DNA from: Microthyrium microscopicum
Taxonomy: Eukaryota > Ascomycota > Dothideomycetes > Microthyriales > Microthyriaceae
Length of the DNA stretch: 64,000 nucleotides
Reading direction: 5' to 3'
Assembly (NCBI GenBank): GCA_010405405.1
Contig: MU004240.1
Location: forward strand, 264,217 to 328,216
Positions within the stretch are counted from its first letter, which is position 1, and each line of letters opens with the position of its first letter. A program made the translations under genes and the position numbers. The notes below the pieces were generated by a model. It did no database searches and had not been told where the DNA came from. It was given only the letters and a program-made list of their open reading frames with translations. This document shows positions 44,350-55,937 of the stretch, piece by piece.

Positions 44350-47300
44350 AGACATTTCCATATCTGCTGGGCCTGTTTTTGTGTTTGTTTAAGGTCTGTA
44401 GGATTTTCAGGTATTGATTGACGAGTTGATGAAGCTCTGGCTGAGACACAGGTTTAGGGGGCATCAAATGTAAATAAATTACTGTTTTAATAATACTCGA
44501 GTCTGACGCTTTATCTTTGTTCTTGATAATGTTTATTAGGCAGTCAGCTGGATGGCAACATGACCAACTACATCAAGGGTGACGGCTGCCGTCAGCACTG
44601 CTAAACAAGAGATGTTCTTTTCAAGGTGTGAAAATACAGCACGTTGTCATTGTTTCAACATCCATAAGGCTGAAGAAGCCTTGGCAAGGCTGATCAGCAA
44701 TGCCTCTCACAACGACATGCCTTGCATGCCATTAGTTCGCACAGCTTCTGATCCCCGTCTAATCGATGCTATCTTTAAACTGTAATAAGGCACTAACTCC
44801 CACTTCAATTTCACGTGAAGCTATCTTTGCAAGGAACTTCAAGGTAGGTAGAGCAGCTTTTCGAAGCGCGGAGACCTTTTAGGATAAGAGTAATCCGAGG
44901 GAGTATGATAGAATATGATAAGACTCTAGATCTACCATACACCATGAGCAGTCAGACCTACAACCACGTTGCGCCAATGTTATGCCGCCATGAGCTCCGC
45001 CCTCTTGTCATGCAGCGTAAATGCACAATATCGACGATAGCGGAGAAACAACAGCCTTACAGCACACTCAGCCTAACTACGGTCAAGCAACCCTGCATCT
45101 GGCTATCCCAAGTACAATGAACGTCGACGTATCACAGTCCTACCGCATTTATCTTTTTCCGGTCAGATATGTTGAGGTCCACACCGGAATTTGCTCATAG
45201 GTGCACTTTTGTCACACTCAACCTCCAAGTTTTCGTATCCGCATTTGGAAATAATTCCAGCATCAAATGCGCGTATTTATGAAGCTTTTGAAAGCGAGAT
45301 ATTTTACAAAAAGCCATGCCGTCACAGTCCAATCAATTCGTCATATGCCCCTGAGCTACCATCATAGCTCCAACAACTAGCAATAGTCTACCGCTACGAA
45401 AAAGCTAAAAGAAGCTCTGGACCAAATAATTGCAGATGCAAACTCCCCGCCTTGCGCAAGAAAATAAGGAAAGCACCCAAGCTTTCCCCACAGACCCATA
45501 AGATCTCTTCGAAAACAATAATGCTCGGTATTTGTTAGCGAGGCATGGCGATGGCCAAGGGATCAAACATCGGAGGCCTCATATCTACAAGTAAGTGGTT
45601 TCTTGACCCCCGGCGCAAAGAAGACTATTTCCAGTGTCGTTTATATTGCAATGCAGCCCTGTCAAAAGGTTATGGTGCAGATCCGTCTCACGACCTTCCA
45701 AACTTAGGGCGGCAGGGAGCGACATAATTGGCCAATAATCCGTGGAATGGAGCTTCCGACGGCCGCCCACTTTAGACGGAACTGACTGACTGCTTTGGGG
45801 GTATTTTGTCTCTGGGATTCTGGGGTGGTTGCGCGCCCGCGAAGATATGTTGTTCTTGGTACGCCAACGGGCGGCCCGCAACAAAGCTGTTTGGTGGAGA
45901 CACCTTTTCGTTCGATGAATCGTGGAGATGTTCAATTTCAATCAAGATTTACAATACACGGACGTTGTTCAAAAAGTGGTTTAGGACTGTAGAAACGCAA
46001 AACAGCAAGACAATGCGGTTTGGACGGGCCGTTGTTGATATCTTGGGGCCCTGGCGGCTGAGAATTGTGTTTTAATATCGCGGAAAGATGTAGGATCAGC
46101 TTGTTCCCTATCTTTGATAGTGGATCCTTTGCAAACAGTAGCCCTCTGTCGCATCAAAGAAAACTCACATGCCGAAGTTATCGGCGATAAATTGTTGCGA
46201 CCGAATTCCTTTGGTGACACGGTGTCGTCTACGGTCTCTTCCCAAAGCAACGCGGAATTCTCCAGACACTGCAGCAAGCAAAATGGAAAAGGAACAAAAA
46301 AAGAAGCGTACATGACGCGCGGTGCAGCCAGTGGGAAGGGGTAGAGCTGCAGTTTGACGCCTCAGCCGAGCTTCCTGGGCCTTTGCTGGTGCGATATAGG
46401 GATGTGATTGGCGCGACCAAGGTTAGTGTGAGCTTCGGGGAAGTGAAGCGAAAATGGGATTTAAACTCTTTTCGGAGGGCAACGGTATTACGGTACGAAT
46501 GGTATGACAGCAGGCTGAGAAAGGAGGCAAAAGCTGGGTAATGGTATTGGATATGTGGCTCTTACTGGTTGGGTTAGGACAAACTAGGGGTTGATAGGAA
46601 CATTCCAGCCTGATTCCTTGTGGAGAATAGTGTATTCTGTGGTGTAACCGGTGTTCCCCTGGCAAGAAACATGTCCAAGCATTCATTCTCAGCTTTTGCC
46701 AGCCAGGCTCCAGCTCCCAGCTCTCTCACGTCTGTCTGCCTGCTTGATGCATTGCTTTCTGCACTCAGATGCTGATGCTTTTGGTGTTGTTACCACTCTT
46801 GGCTCTCTTTTTGCTTGCTGGCCTGTCCACTTTGGAAACCACCCCATGTCTATGATCTTTCCTATCCCCATCCCCATCTCTATCCATCCCAGTACCTAGT
46901 CCCCCGTCTAAGGTCTTCGTGGTGTCTCACCCCCTTCTTTGCGCATCTTGCCATCTTGCTCGTCCGTACTCCCGTATCTTCCATCCACGTCTTACCCACC
47001 ACCTGTCTCATTCCTTTACCATTCTCTAGACAACCATCTTTCAGCCTGTTTATCCTCAGTACTCAATACTCACAAACTCTTCTTCATCTTGTTCTCTTCA
47101 TCCCCAACTGTCTCAACAACGAAACTTTTCGCCTCCAAACCTCTTGCGCTCCGTTTTGACTAGCCCTGGTGCTAATCCGCGCGCTGACGTTTGCTTGCTG
47201 CTGCTAAACGGCCTGTACTGTGTACTGTCTGTGTGCTGTCGCTACCAACTGCCTTCAGCCCAGGCAGCCCAGTGCCTCCGTAATCTGCCTGACCCACGCC

Positions 47301-47720
47301 CCCTTCGTGCATCAATCTCTTGCTGCTTCTCTCTCCTTCTCCCTTTCTCCAACTTCACTCCTCCCTCAACAAACAATCCTCCTCCCTTTTCTCACCCTTC
47401 CTCTTTCATCGTGACCTTTTTTGCGCCACTGACCTTTCTGCACCGGCAGCAGTTAGTGTCTTTCTTCTTTCTCTTTTCTTCTTTTCCTTCCTTTGAGACC
47501 GTCTTTTCCTCTAGGACTTTTAATCGCCCTACGTCTTTGTAATACACCCCCAAACCTGCGCATTCTATCGCCAACTTGGGTCCCCGTTTATTAGCGCGAC
47601 TTCCTTGCCACACACTTGGTTGTTGCCTTTATCAAACATTATCGTCGCAAACTCCGCGCACTCGAGCGCATTAATTTCTTCGATGAGAGTGGCTTTTCTC
47701 TCGACTTCTTCTACGTCGCG
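44350..47720. other. Intergenic region with long pyrimidine-rich leader of the AHC1-like gene
   Basis: The part at 44350-46600 shows no supported gene. From about 46640 to 47600 the plus strand is strikingly C/T-rich with long polypyrimidine runs, and ends 120 bases before the start codon at 47721. Such leaders are typical of fungal regulatory genes with long 5' UTRs, sometimes with a 5' UTR intron or upstream ORFs. Confidence 0.55.
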
Positions 47721-49997
47721 ATGCAATCAATATTCCGTCTCTCACAGCTACCATGGAACCCGGCAAATAGCCACGACAAGTCGGCCGTTGCGCCATACAA
47801 TGCGCATGCTGTAAGAGACTTGCCCACTGCTGGAAATGCAGTCAAGGGCAAGCGGAAGCGCGCTCCCGACTCCTCGCCGCGCAGCTCACCAATTCCGGCT
47901 CCTAAGAAGGCGAAAGCGGCAATGGAAGTTATGGGCGGCGCTGTCCAAGCTGCTGCTCCTGCAGGTCCCGAGCCCATGATGGTTGATAGCCCGGATAGTC
48001 TCGGAAACATTAAGAGCGCGATCATGGTTGCGCCAAAGCCTGTGAATACATTTCAACAGCCTGGAAATGCGCCGGACAAGATGCGCAAAGACTCGCGCAT
48101 GCCTTCGTTGCCAACTTTATTTAGCGCATCAGAATCGCATATGCAAGTGCCACCGGTCGCGTATCAGGTAGGCTCCGGATTAGGCAACCAAGCTTCAGTG
48201 GCCACACCTGCCTATTCTTATCCTCCAGGTGGACCAACTGCGCATTATCACCAAATTGCGACACCGAAGCCGCAAGCTGTTCTACCTACTGCACCAAGCT
48301 ATGTTGCTGGCCTTCAGGCAGATGCAACTGCTGGTGCAGAACGCACAAAGCCTTCCATAATAGCACCAACACGAGACATGTTGGCAACCTCCCAACTTCA
48401 GCCAAAACCCTCTGTGAAGCCAAAACAAGCTTCTATGCAAGCTGTCAAACCAAGACCTGATATACGTGCCAACATGGACCATGTCCGCGCGATTGTGGAA
48501 ACAGAAATAAACCAAGCAATACTTTTCAAGCACAACGAGTTGCGTCTCATTGACCAAGAAATTGCAAAATGCCAGCTTGCGCTCGAACAGATCCGTCGTT
48601 GCCAGCTCATTCCTTTCCCCGCACTCCAAGGCCAGACTCCTGAAATCGCTCTACAGGTTGCGCAACACTCTGCACCATCTATTGCGGTCGCAAATGGACT
48701 CACAATTCCACCACATCCAGCGCCATGGGGCGTAACAGACGGGCCATATACTCGACATATGGCACCTTGGCTGGTTCAGTCACCTCTATTTGATCCTCGA
48801 ATTCCAGAGGCAGTCACGCCCGGCATGTCGCCATTTCCGCGTGAAGGTCGCGCTACAAGAGGAAGCAGCGGGGACGCTACTCCTCTTAGCGCCTTCCCTT
48901 CTGCGCGCGCAGCAAGGGCTGCCAGTGGTCGCACCCGCCCATCTGTCGACACTCAATCCCCGCTTACTCAACGCGATCCTCTCATCATCAAGCGTAATCA
49001 AGATAGCCAATGGGTCAAATTGTACTGCACAGAGTGCAAGCCTGAGCGGTCCGATTTTGCCAATGTCCAAGGATTCCTCAACCATTGTCGCATTTCTCAT
49101 AAACTGGATTACAAGAGTCATGAAGCTGCAGCTATTGCCTGTGGTCGCGTTGTCTCTGCAAGCGATAGTTTCGTTGCGCCTGAGCCTGTATCTGCTCGCG
49201 AGGTGGTCTCCAAGCCTAGCTTTGCTGCAATTAGCTTTGACAGTAACAAGGCAAATGGAGTCCACCCGTTTGTGAACGGCACAATCAAAGGTCGTGAAAA
49301 TCTGCCAGCTCTCCAACAAATCATCCCAAGGAAATTTTCAGTCATGGATCGCAAATCATCTGGTCTTAGTACGCCTACAACACCAACGGTCATGTCGCCT
49401 TCTTTCAAGTCCGCTCCAGAGACACCATACCTTAGCAAGCTAATGGCACAACACGGATTTGCTGGTAACTTCAACAACACTGTACGTGATGCTAAGCGCA
49501 AGGAGGATCTCTCAGTATACGACGACTCGGACTCGGAAGTTGAAATTCAAGATCCAAAGAAATCAAAGACTGGGAAGAAGAATGGACCCGTCGCGCGCGC
49601 CTCAACAGCCAAACCTAAGAGCAAACCTACCTCTGGTTCAAGACATGGCCCCAAGAGCATGCATGCGCCGGCACTGGCCACCATGCATCCAGTTTTAGGC
49701 GCAAATTTGCCAACTTTGCAATCACCGCTCTCAGCAACCAGCAGCGCGCTTCCTACGCCTTCCGAAGCCGTGGATGTTGAAATGGGCCTATCGCCTCACA
49801 CCACAGAGTCGGCCCCCGGACTGGTTAGCGACCGCGATGAGGATGACGACGAAATGGACGAGGATGAAATGCCCAGCCAAACCGGCCGCAACAGCGATGA
49901 AGATGTGATGATGGTGAAGATTGAAGATAGCGATGGCGAGGTGAGCCCCAATGACGGGTCACAGGGGTACTGTGCGCCACAAGCGCGCAGTGGATGA
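47721..49997 (+). CDS. AHC1/YEATS2-like C2H2 zinc-finger chromatin protein (ADA HAT complex component)
   Basis: A single exon of 758 aa from the first ATG in frame; the upstream open frame has no ATG. The N-terminal region is Pro/Ala/Ser-rich with a basic nuclear signal (GKRKRAP, PKKAKA). A coiled segment at about 255-310 (HNELRLIDQEIAKCQLALEQ) precedes the diagnostic zinc finger at about 432-475: CTEC, then FLNHCRISHKLDYKSHEAAA, matching AHC1-like C2H2 fingers. The C-terminus is acidic (DEDDDEMDEDE). In yeast Ahc1 is specific to the ADA histone acetyltransferase complex; related fingers occur in YEATS2 of ATAC. Assignment rests on the finger and preceding helix. A long pyrimidine-rich leader suggests strong post-transcriptional control. 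Confidence 0.65.
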   Translation: MQSIFRLSQLPWNPANSHDKSAVAPYNAHAVRDLPTAGNAVKGKRKRAPDSSPRSSPIPAPKKAKAAMEVMGGAVQAAAPAGPEPMMVDSPDSLGNIKSAIMVAPKPVNTFQQPGNAPDKMRKDSRMPSLPTLFSASESHMQVPPVAYQVGSGLGNQASVATPAYSYPPGGPTAHYHQIATPKPQAVLPTAPSYVAGLQADATAGAERTKPSIIAPTRDMLATSQLQPKPSVKPKQASMQAVKPRPDIRANMDHVRAIVETEINQAILFKHNELRLIDQEIAKCQLALEQIRRCQLIPFPALQGQTPEIALQVAQHSAPSIAVANGLTIPPHPAPWGVTDGPYTRHMAPWLVQSPLFDPRIPEAVTPGMSPFPREGRATRGSSGDATPLSAFPSARAARAASGRTRPSVDTQSPLTQRDPLIIKRNQDSQWVKLYCTECKPERSDFANVQGFLNHCRISHKLDYKSHEAAAIACGRVVSASDSFVAPEPVSAREVVSKPSFAAISFDSNKANGVHPFVNGTIKGRENLPALQQIIPRKFSVMDRKSSGLSTPTTPTVMSPSFKSAPETPYLSKLMAQHGFAGNFNNTVRDAKRKEDLSVYDDSDSEVEIQDPKKSKTGKKNGPVARASTAKPKSKPTSGSRHGPKSMHAPALATMHPVLGANLPTLQSPLSATSSALPTPSEAVDVEMGLSPHTTESAPGLVSDRDEDDDEMDEDEMPSQTGRNSDEDVMMVKIEDSDGEVSPNDGSQGYCAPQARSG

Positions 49998-51639
49998 ACG
50001 AATGAAACAAGCGGCAACTTATTATCAAAAACCGCTCAGGATGAAAGGAACGCTGCCATACCAGTATATGCAAGAGGAGAAGGAGCTGGTGCATGGCTCA
50101 CGAAGGTTATATCAAACCTTACCTACCAAAACAGAAATCAACACACAAACGTCCTCAATCAACACCACTTTCCAAAAGTTACTGTCTTTCTTGTACCATT
50201 TTCTGTCCTGTCTCATTATTATGCCTCAACAACCTTTTGGATTTGTTTTACTTTACAATGCACGGCGCAGGAAGGAGCAGGTTTTGCTTTTGCTTTTACA
50301 TTTCTACCAAAAAATCCGGTGGGCTTTGGGGAAATTTGGCGTAGGTTTTCACAAATGGTATTGGGTTTTGTTTTTCTTGCATTATCCAAAATACACTGGG
50401 CGGTTTGGGTTGAGACCACTGCGGTCTTTTGCCGTTTTAGCAAGACTACTTCTTTTATACTATCAGACTTTTATGTTCTTTCTCCAAAACACTCTTCACT
50501 CTGCAAAGATGTGGGATTCAGGGAATTGGTATCGGGCTTTCCGGGTTGGTTTTTTAGCACGTTTTGTATTGTACATAGGTATCTTGGAACATGGAACAAG
50601 TAACCACTAGCATTTTTGCTTCCTGATTGCCATCTTTCTATGCTTTGTGAATCTGATGCGATCAATCCTCCACCATGTGAAGCTAAACGTGTGATTCCAA
50701 TGAATTTCTGCCTGCCATCATTCACCGCAGCCAGCGTGATAAGACAAACTGTGTCCTCATCCGCAAACAACTCGCCAGCTATGTATACCCATCGTTCAAA
50801 AAAAAAACGCCATATACCAAATCCCCATTCAAACGCCGCCCATGTTGTACTATACACCTCCACTTTCTTTTCATCAATCATTGGCCCACAAGCATCGAGC
50901 CTGCCATGAATATACAGCATATGCTAACATACGGACTCAAGCGCTCGCCAATACGCGCCAACTTCCAAAAGATGCCTAACGCCCTATAATGTTCCCATTA
51001 GCCGTAATCCACGCGCGTATTTATGGGGTAGGGTGTGTAATTACCCGTCCTTGTTCCGGTCCATTATCGCGGGGAAGACGGAGTGTGTGTATGCGCAAGT
51101 GCAGATGGCGAGGAGGATGCAGAGGAGGAGAGACTGGAAGTTGAAGAGGGCGGTCTAAGGAGCTTCGTTAGTCTTGCGCGCATGGCATTGGGGATGCGCG
51201 TACCATTTTGGATGTTAGTTTCGATGGATGGTGAGGTGGTTTGGTCGGTGGAGGGTATATGGTGCGTTTTGGAGGTTGATGGGTTGGTGAGGTTTCTAGG
51301 GGAATAGAGATGGAGTTTAGGAGTAGACGTTGACGTTGACTTTGCATGTGTCGTTGGTACAGTGGTCTGTGCGTTGAATTTGTGGTCTTTTGGCGATGTA
51401 ACTTCAGGCGGTTGCTGACTCTGTTCTAGATACCAGGATGACTGCTGAATACACGTAAACGATATCTTTTAGGCTGCTACATGATACCCTGTCGTACTTG
51501 GTGCTATTCAGCCTAGTCTGTCGGCTTCTACTCCGTGATTTCCGAGAGGATGGCTATAAAATGACCGACTAAGAGAAGTTAGAACTCTCCCTCCTCAGTG
51601 TAATTTGAAAATTCACTTTAAGTATATTTCGAATACAAT
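49998..51639. other. Intergenic region (1.6 kb)
   Basis: T-rich 3' UTR-like sequence of the AHC1-like gene covers about 50000-50600. A Trp/Phe/Leu-rich open stretch there is a composition effect. No other gene was recognised up to the GNAT promoter. Confidence 0.5.
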
Positions 51640-52388
51640 ATGGCCATCATAATCGAGCCTGCTACTTCTGAAGAAGATCTACTAGAGTTTGCTCGGATTC
51701 ATCTCGCGGAGGGTAATAGGCAAAGAGCCTACGAGTGGAACGCAGCGCCATCAGAAGCCAGCATCCGAAATATCGCAAAGGGAAATGTATCTCGCCTGTC
51801 AAATCCTGCTGTTCGCATGATGAAAGCCGTGGACACCGAAGCTGGAAACAAAGTTGTTGGCGCAGCGATTTGGCTCTTTCCTGTGTCAGCAGAACTTGCC
51901 TCTCAGGCGCCTGTTGCGACCGTTTCGCTTGTCGGCATCCCTGAACAGAATCACGAAGCTAAGGCAGAGCTGATTAAGATGATAGAAGCGGGCAGAAAGG
52001 AGATTATGGGGACAAGGGAACATGTGTATCTTGCGAGCATAGCTGTTCGCCCAGATGCTCAAAGGCAGGGAATTGGAAAGAAGTTGACCGAATGGGGAAT
52101 TGATGAAGCACAAAGGTATGTTGAGCTCCTGAGTAAGGATGATATAGCTTTTCTAATCAACATCCAATAGACTTGAGCTTCCGATATACTTAGATGCCAC
52201 GCCACAGGGGAAAGGACTGTATGAAAAGTTTCAATTTGAGCTGATCGAAGAAGTCGCTTTTGACCCTACAAAGTATGGCGGAACAGAACCAGTACTTTGC
52301 TCGGTAAGTTCGCTGTCTAGTCTTCATGGTCTGCTTTCTAACATGTGATTAGAGAATGCTGAAAGAAGCTCAGACAGTTCAGAAATAG
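51640..52388 (+). CDS. GNAT-family N-acetyltransferase
   Basis: Exons 51640-52115, 52171-52303 and 52353-52388 give 214 aa. Introns have GTATGT and GTAAGT donors and TAG acceptors. The acetyl-CoA-binding motif A is clear at about residues 135-150: LASIAVRPDAQRQGIGKKL, containing the Q/R-x-x-G-x-G/A signature. The following exon adds IYLDATPQGKGLYEKFQFE, the usual GNAT motif B with the Leu-Tyr-Glu-Lys-Phe-Gly-Phe-like turn. Fungal genomes hold many such small GNATs that acetylate small molecules or drugs; the substrate is unknown. Without the second exon the domain would be incomplete, which supports the splice model. Confidence 0.88.
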
Positions 52389-52549
52389 AACGCTTCATCA
52401 GAGCCAAAATAGATCATCACAAATCACTGGTTTCCAAGGAGGTTTCCAACCCACAATTCATCCTTCTATGCTCGTCTCAGAGCGCCAGATCTTCAATCTT
52501 GCGGCATAGCTATAGATCTTCAGCTTTTCAATCTCAAGAGAGGGTCCTC

Positions 52550-52870
52550 TTAACATAACAACTTACGTGGTCTCCGGCTCTCCACACACTGTAACTGTTG
52601 TCTTGCGCGCTGGATGACTGCATCTCTTATATCGATAGCCTTTTGCAGTTCTCGTAGTGCTTCCTTGCCATGGTCGGTGTTGTTGTTGAAATGTTTAAGA
52701 GGGCCTTCGTTGAAATTCTTGGTCACTTTCTCACTTGTCTCATTGTAATGATTGACTTCTTGGTTGTACTCCTTATTCCAGTCGTTCCATTTCTGGGCCG
52801 CGGCATTATATCTTTCGCGGGATCCAACTTGGTTCTTGACTCTCTCAAGCTCTTCTGCTTCAGATGGCAT
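52550..52870 (-). CDS. Small charged coiled-coil hypothetical protein (possibly incomplete 3' end)
   Basis: 106 aa from the ATG at 52870. The sequence is highly polar and helical (EAEELERVKNQVGSRERY, ALRELQKAIDIRDAVIQRAR), with regular hydrophobic spacing that suggests a coiled coil. No signal peptide or known domain. A GTAAGT occurs five codons before the stop, so the annotated end may lie inside an intron and the true protein may continue downstream. Plausible gene because of its uniform helical composition, but function unknown. Confidence 0.45.
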   Translation of the reverse strand: MPSEAEELERVKNQVGSRERYNAAAQKWNDWNKEYNQEVNHYNETSEKVTKNFNEGPLKHFNNNTDHGKEALRELQKAIDIRDAVIQRARQQLQCVESRRPRKLLC

Positions 52871-53213
52871 CGTGCTCTGTATATGTAGGTACAAGGTTGG
52901 ATCCGAGCAAGGAGGAAACAGATCGTCGATTGCACTAGTCTTTGGATAAGGTGGTATGCGATATAAAGGCGGGAAAAGGACATTTATGCAAACTGACGTC
53001 TGTGCTTATATATGAGTAGACTGGCATACATTGTCACTCTGTGAGCCTTTGCAGTTATCAAGTAATTTGACTTTGCTGTACATCAATAACGCCATGTATT
53101 ATTGTCACTTGACTACGTTAATGATAGAACTTAAACATATGAATGACCGCGGAACTGATTCTGACTCGCAACCACCAGCACTCCGTCCAAACCGTATGCG
53201 ATCACTGCGGCAT

Positions 53214-54071
53214 CTAGTGATCCAATCCCTTCGTTTCCTTCGACCTCGACGCTAAACCATCTTCTGATGGACTGCTAGAGGATGTAGGAAGTGACCCGTA
53301 GCTCGGATTGTTAAGCAAGATTTTCATCGAGTTCACCTGTCCTTTCGCAGGTAGATTCTGGTCGCCTTCCAAAGCAGATGTATGGAACCAAGTCACGGAA
53401 GTCAAAGTATCTCGTAGCTTCCGCAAATTATTCGTTCGTACACCTCCTCCAATGATGAGTTGAACCTGCAGCGTGTCAATATGCAAATACTATGAAGAAC
53501 TGTGAGTGCTTCTGACCTTGTACTTCTTTCGTTCAATCATCTCAGCCAGCTCCACTAGATGATCGATACCATCAACAGCCTTGTCCGCACCACCACTGGT
53601 TAAGATGTAGCTGAAACCACATTCTTCCACATCATCCAGTGCTTCTTCCATGTTGTTCGAGACGTCAAAAGCTCGATGGAAGGTACACGGTTTGCCCTTG
53701 GCCAGCTCAACGAGAGCCTTACATCGCTCGGTGTCTACTTTGTTGTCTTCGGACCTCAGCATACCAAAGACGAATCCGTCAGCCACGCCGCCGAATTGTT
53801 GCACTTGGTCCTGCATAGTATTATACTCCTCGTCGGAATAGCTGAAAGATCCGCCCCGAGGTCGGATCATGACATGAATAGGTGTGCATTTGACATTGGC
53901 AGGGAGTTTCTGCCCATCCAAGGCTCGTTTCAGATCTTGGTATTTAGGAGTGGTTCCACCGAGATGACTGTCTGCGCAGAATTCGATGCGGTCAGCTTCT
54001 CCTGCTATAGCATTGAACAGACTTTCATAATTGAAGCATGCAAGCTCGAGAAGGCCTTTGTCTCGTGCCAT
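53214..54071 (-). CDS. CutC-family copper homeostasis protein
   Basis: Exons on the minus strand: 54071-53517 and 53465-53214, giving 268 aa. The junction AAG/GTT restores YKVQLIIGGGVRTNN, a conserved CutC strand. Other signatures: LLELACFNYESLFNAIAGEADRIEFC at the start, then VMIRPRGGSFSYSDEE and FHRAFD. The family is a TIM-barrel protein implicated in copper handling, although its catalytic role is still unclear. The last 25 residues are a Ser/Lys-rich tail. Length is normal for the family. Confidence 0.92.
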
Positions 54072-54722
54072 GGTTTTGAGAGATGGAAGAAGTGTTTGGG
54101 ATACAGAAATATGCTAACGTGTATGGTTTGCTATCGATGAAGGGTTCGTAGTCGAACACAAACGATGTGAATGAAGTTGAAAAGTCTTGTAGAGGATGAG
54201 AAATACAGATGGCAACAAGTCAAGTTGCATGCAAAGTTTAGATTGGGAAGCTGTCCCTCAGAACTCTACTTATTTTACCAGTGACCACCAAAATGGCCGA
54301 TGAGCAGGTAGGAACAGCCATGATATTGGAAACTCTTTTTCCAGTCTATGGGAATGCAAATGCTTCGTTCTTGATTGTTTAAATTGCAATGTCAATCGCT
54401 TGAGTGTATATAGTATTTTAGTTTAACCATAGGCAAGGGCAGCTCACCAAGTTCAATCGCAGTGTCCAAGAAATATATAGTACTTGTAGAAGCGTGAAAG
54501 AACCAGGATATCGACCCTCATTAGAGAAGCAAATCAAAAATGCCGCCCTTGCTTGCGCGGTGATGGTAGGTATCACGATAAACTCAAATCGAGCAATGGC
54601 TCTTGATCGCATATGTATTAACGAATCTATTTGATGAAGAAGTGGACGACAGAATATAGTCGTAATGAGCATTATACTGCACTTAAAGTTCTAATCGAAC
54701 AATAAGCCTCGTATTGTACCCT
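54072..54722. other. Intergenic region, CutC promoter
   Basis: Spacer of 650 bases upstream of the CutC gene and downstream of YSA1. No gene recognised. Confidence 0.5.
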
Positions 54723-55358
54723 CTACGAAGCTGGCCCATCAAGTTTATACTTCGCCGCATTTTGCATCGCAAACCGAATACCATATGCCCAATGATACAA
54801 CTTCGAATCGACCACATTTCCCTCCTTACTCAACTCCAACAAGCGATCCAGCAACTTGCTCATCGGCACAATCTCCGTTTCAATCCACTCCGAGTCCTGC
54901 AAATCCTGCTTCCCCAACTCCTCCCCCTCCGCCATCTCCGCCTCCACCACTACCAACTGCATATTCGCCGTCGTCATACCCGGATCCGAGCATATCGTTG
55001 GGCTCACCTCGACGATACGTCCCACTAGCCCCGCCTCCTCCTTGAGCTCCCGCAGCGCTGCTTCCTCAATCGTCTCGCCTGGATCGATCAGGCCAGCGGG
55101 CAACTCAATGCACATGGCGCCGACGGGTGGCCGGTACTGATGCAGGATGAGCACGGCGGCGGGTGTGTTTGGACGTAAGATGATGGGTGCGATGGCTACG
55201 GCATCAACGCCGGTGGAACCGCGGGTTTTGCGCGAGGCGACCTCCCAGACGCGGGAGACGCCGGCTTGGTCGGTCCAGTCTATTTTGTCTAGTTTGATCC
55301 ATTTGGCGTCTTGGGAGTCGAGGGGAGAGTACTTGTCGATACGTGCTTGAGAGCCCAT
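54723..55358 (-). CDS. YSA1: Nudix hydrolase, ADP-ribose pyrophosphatase (Ysa1/NUDT5-like)
   Basis: A single exon of 211 aa. The Nudix box is complete: GLIDPGETIEEAALRELKEE continuing AGL, which fits G-x5-E-x7-R-E-U-x-E-E-x-G-U. Upstream are VLILHQYRPPVGAMCIELPAG, characteristic of the ADP-ribose pyrophosphatase subgroup, and downstream the SPTICSDPGMT loop. The enzyme hydrolyses ADP-ribose and related nucleoside diphosphate sugars to AMP plus sugar phosphate. The gene is markedly more G+C-rich than its surroundings on its 5' half. Confidence 0.93.
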   Translation of the reverse strand: MGSQARIDKYSPLDSQDAKWIKLDKIDWTDQAGVSRVWEVASRKTRGSTGVDAVAIAPIILRPNTPAAVLILHQYRPPVGAMCIELPAGLIDPGETIEEAALRELKEEAGLVGRIVEVSPTICSDPGMTTANMQLVVVEAEMAEGEELGKQDLQDSEWIETEIVPMSKLLDRLLELSKEGNVVDSKLYHWAYGIRFAMQNAAKYKLDGPAS

Positions 55359-55937
55359 TCTGGTGTGATGGTGGGGCAGATTTCAGATGATGACAGTGGG
55401 GGTATGGTTGTCCTTTGATATCGAGTGATGACAGGTTCAGCTGTTATAAGAGTTGTTTCCTTGCTCTTGAGATTCCGATTTGAGAATAGTTGCAGAATCT
55501 GGGAAGTTCTGAGCGATGGTGGAAGAGAGAATGATTGACGATGCCAAGACAATGTTGTCTGCGGTTGCCCGAGTCCATATGTCCGAAGACTTTTCTGCTT
55601 TGCTATTCAACATTGAGTGAATTTGAGAAATAAAAGTAATCACTGAAATAGGTTGGAAGAGGATAACACAGACGGCTCAATATGACTACTAGGTACTAAG
55701 AGGTATGATCTAAGACGGTTGGTGCACTCGCGAAGTAAGACTATATATCAGAGCTGTACTTATGCCAGCAAGGTATCTCGAATCGGGGTCAAGATCAAGT
55801 CCTTAATTGCGATTTTGAATTTCAAAGGGTATTTTGGTTTTGCTATGGTACATTGGACGATGTTACATCTTGAGAGGTCTAATCCTCTCAGACCACTCCA
55901 TCAATTCATAAACGTTTTGAACTGTCACAACTCAAAT
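55359..55937. other. Intergenic region
   Basis: Promoter of YSA1 and 3' flank of the LPMO-like gene. No gene recognised. Confidence 0.5.

Noticed and set aside
48786-49319. 177-codon minus-strand open frame within the AHC1-like gene
   Set aside because: Antisense shadow of a long coding exon; Cys/Ala/Arg composition without a domain.
49951-50610. 219-codon plus-strand open frame downstream of the AHC1-like gene
   Set aside because: T-rich 3' flank gives a Phe/Leu/Tyr-rich translation; no signal peptide, no recognisable transmembrane pattern and overlaps the upstream gene end.
54785-55140. Pro/Ser-rich plus-strand open frames opposite YSA1
   Set aside because: Composition shadow of the G+C-rich Nudix coding strand.
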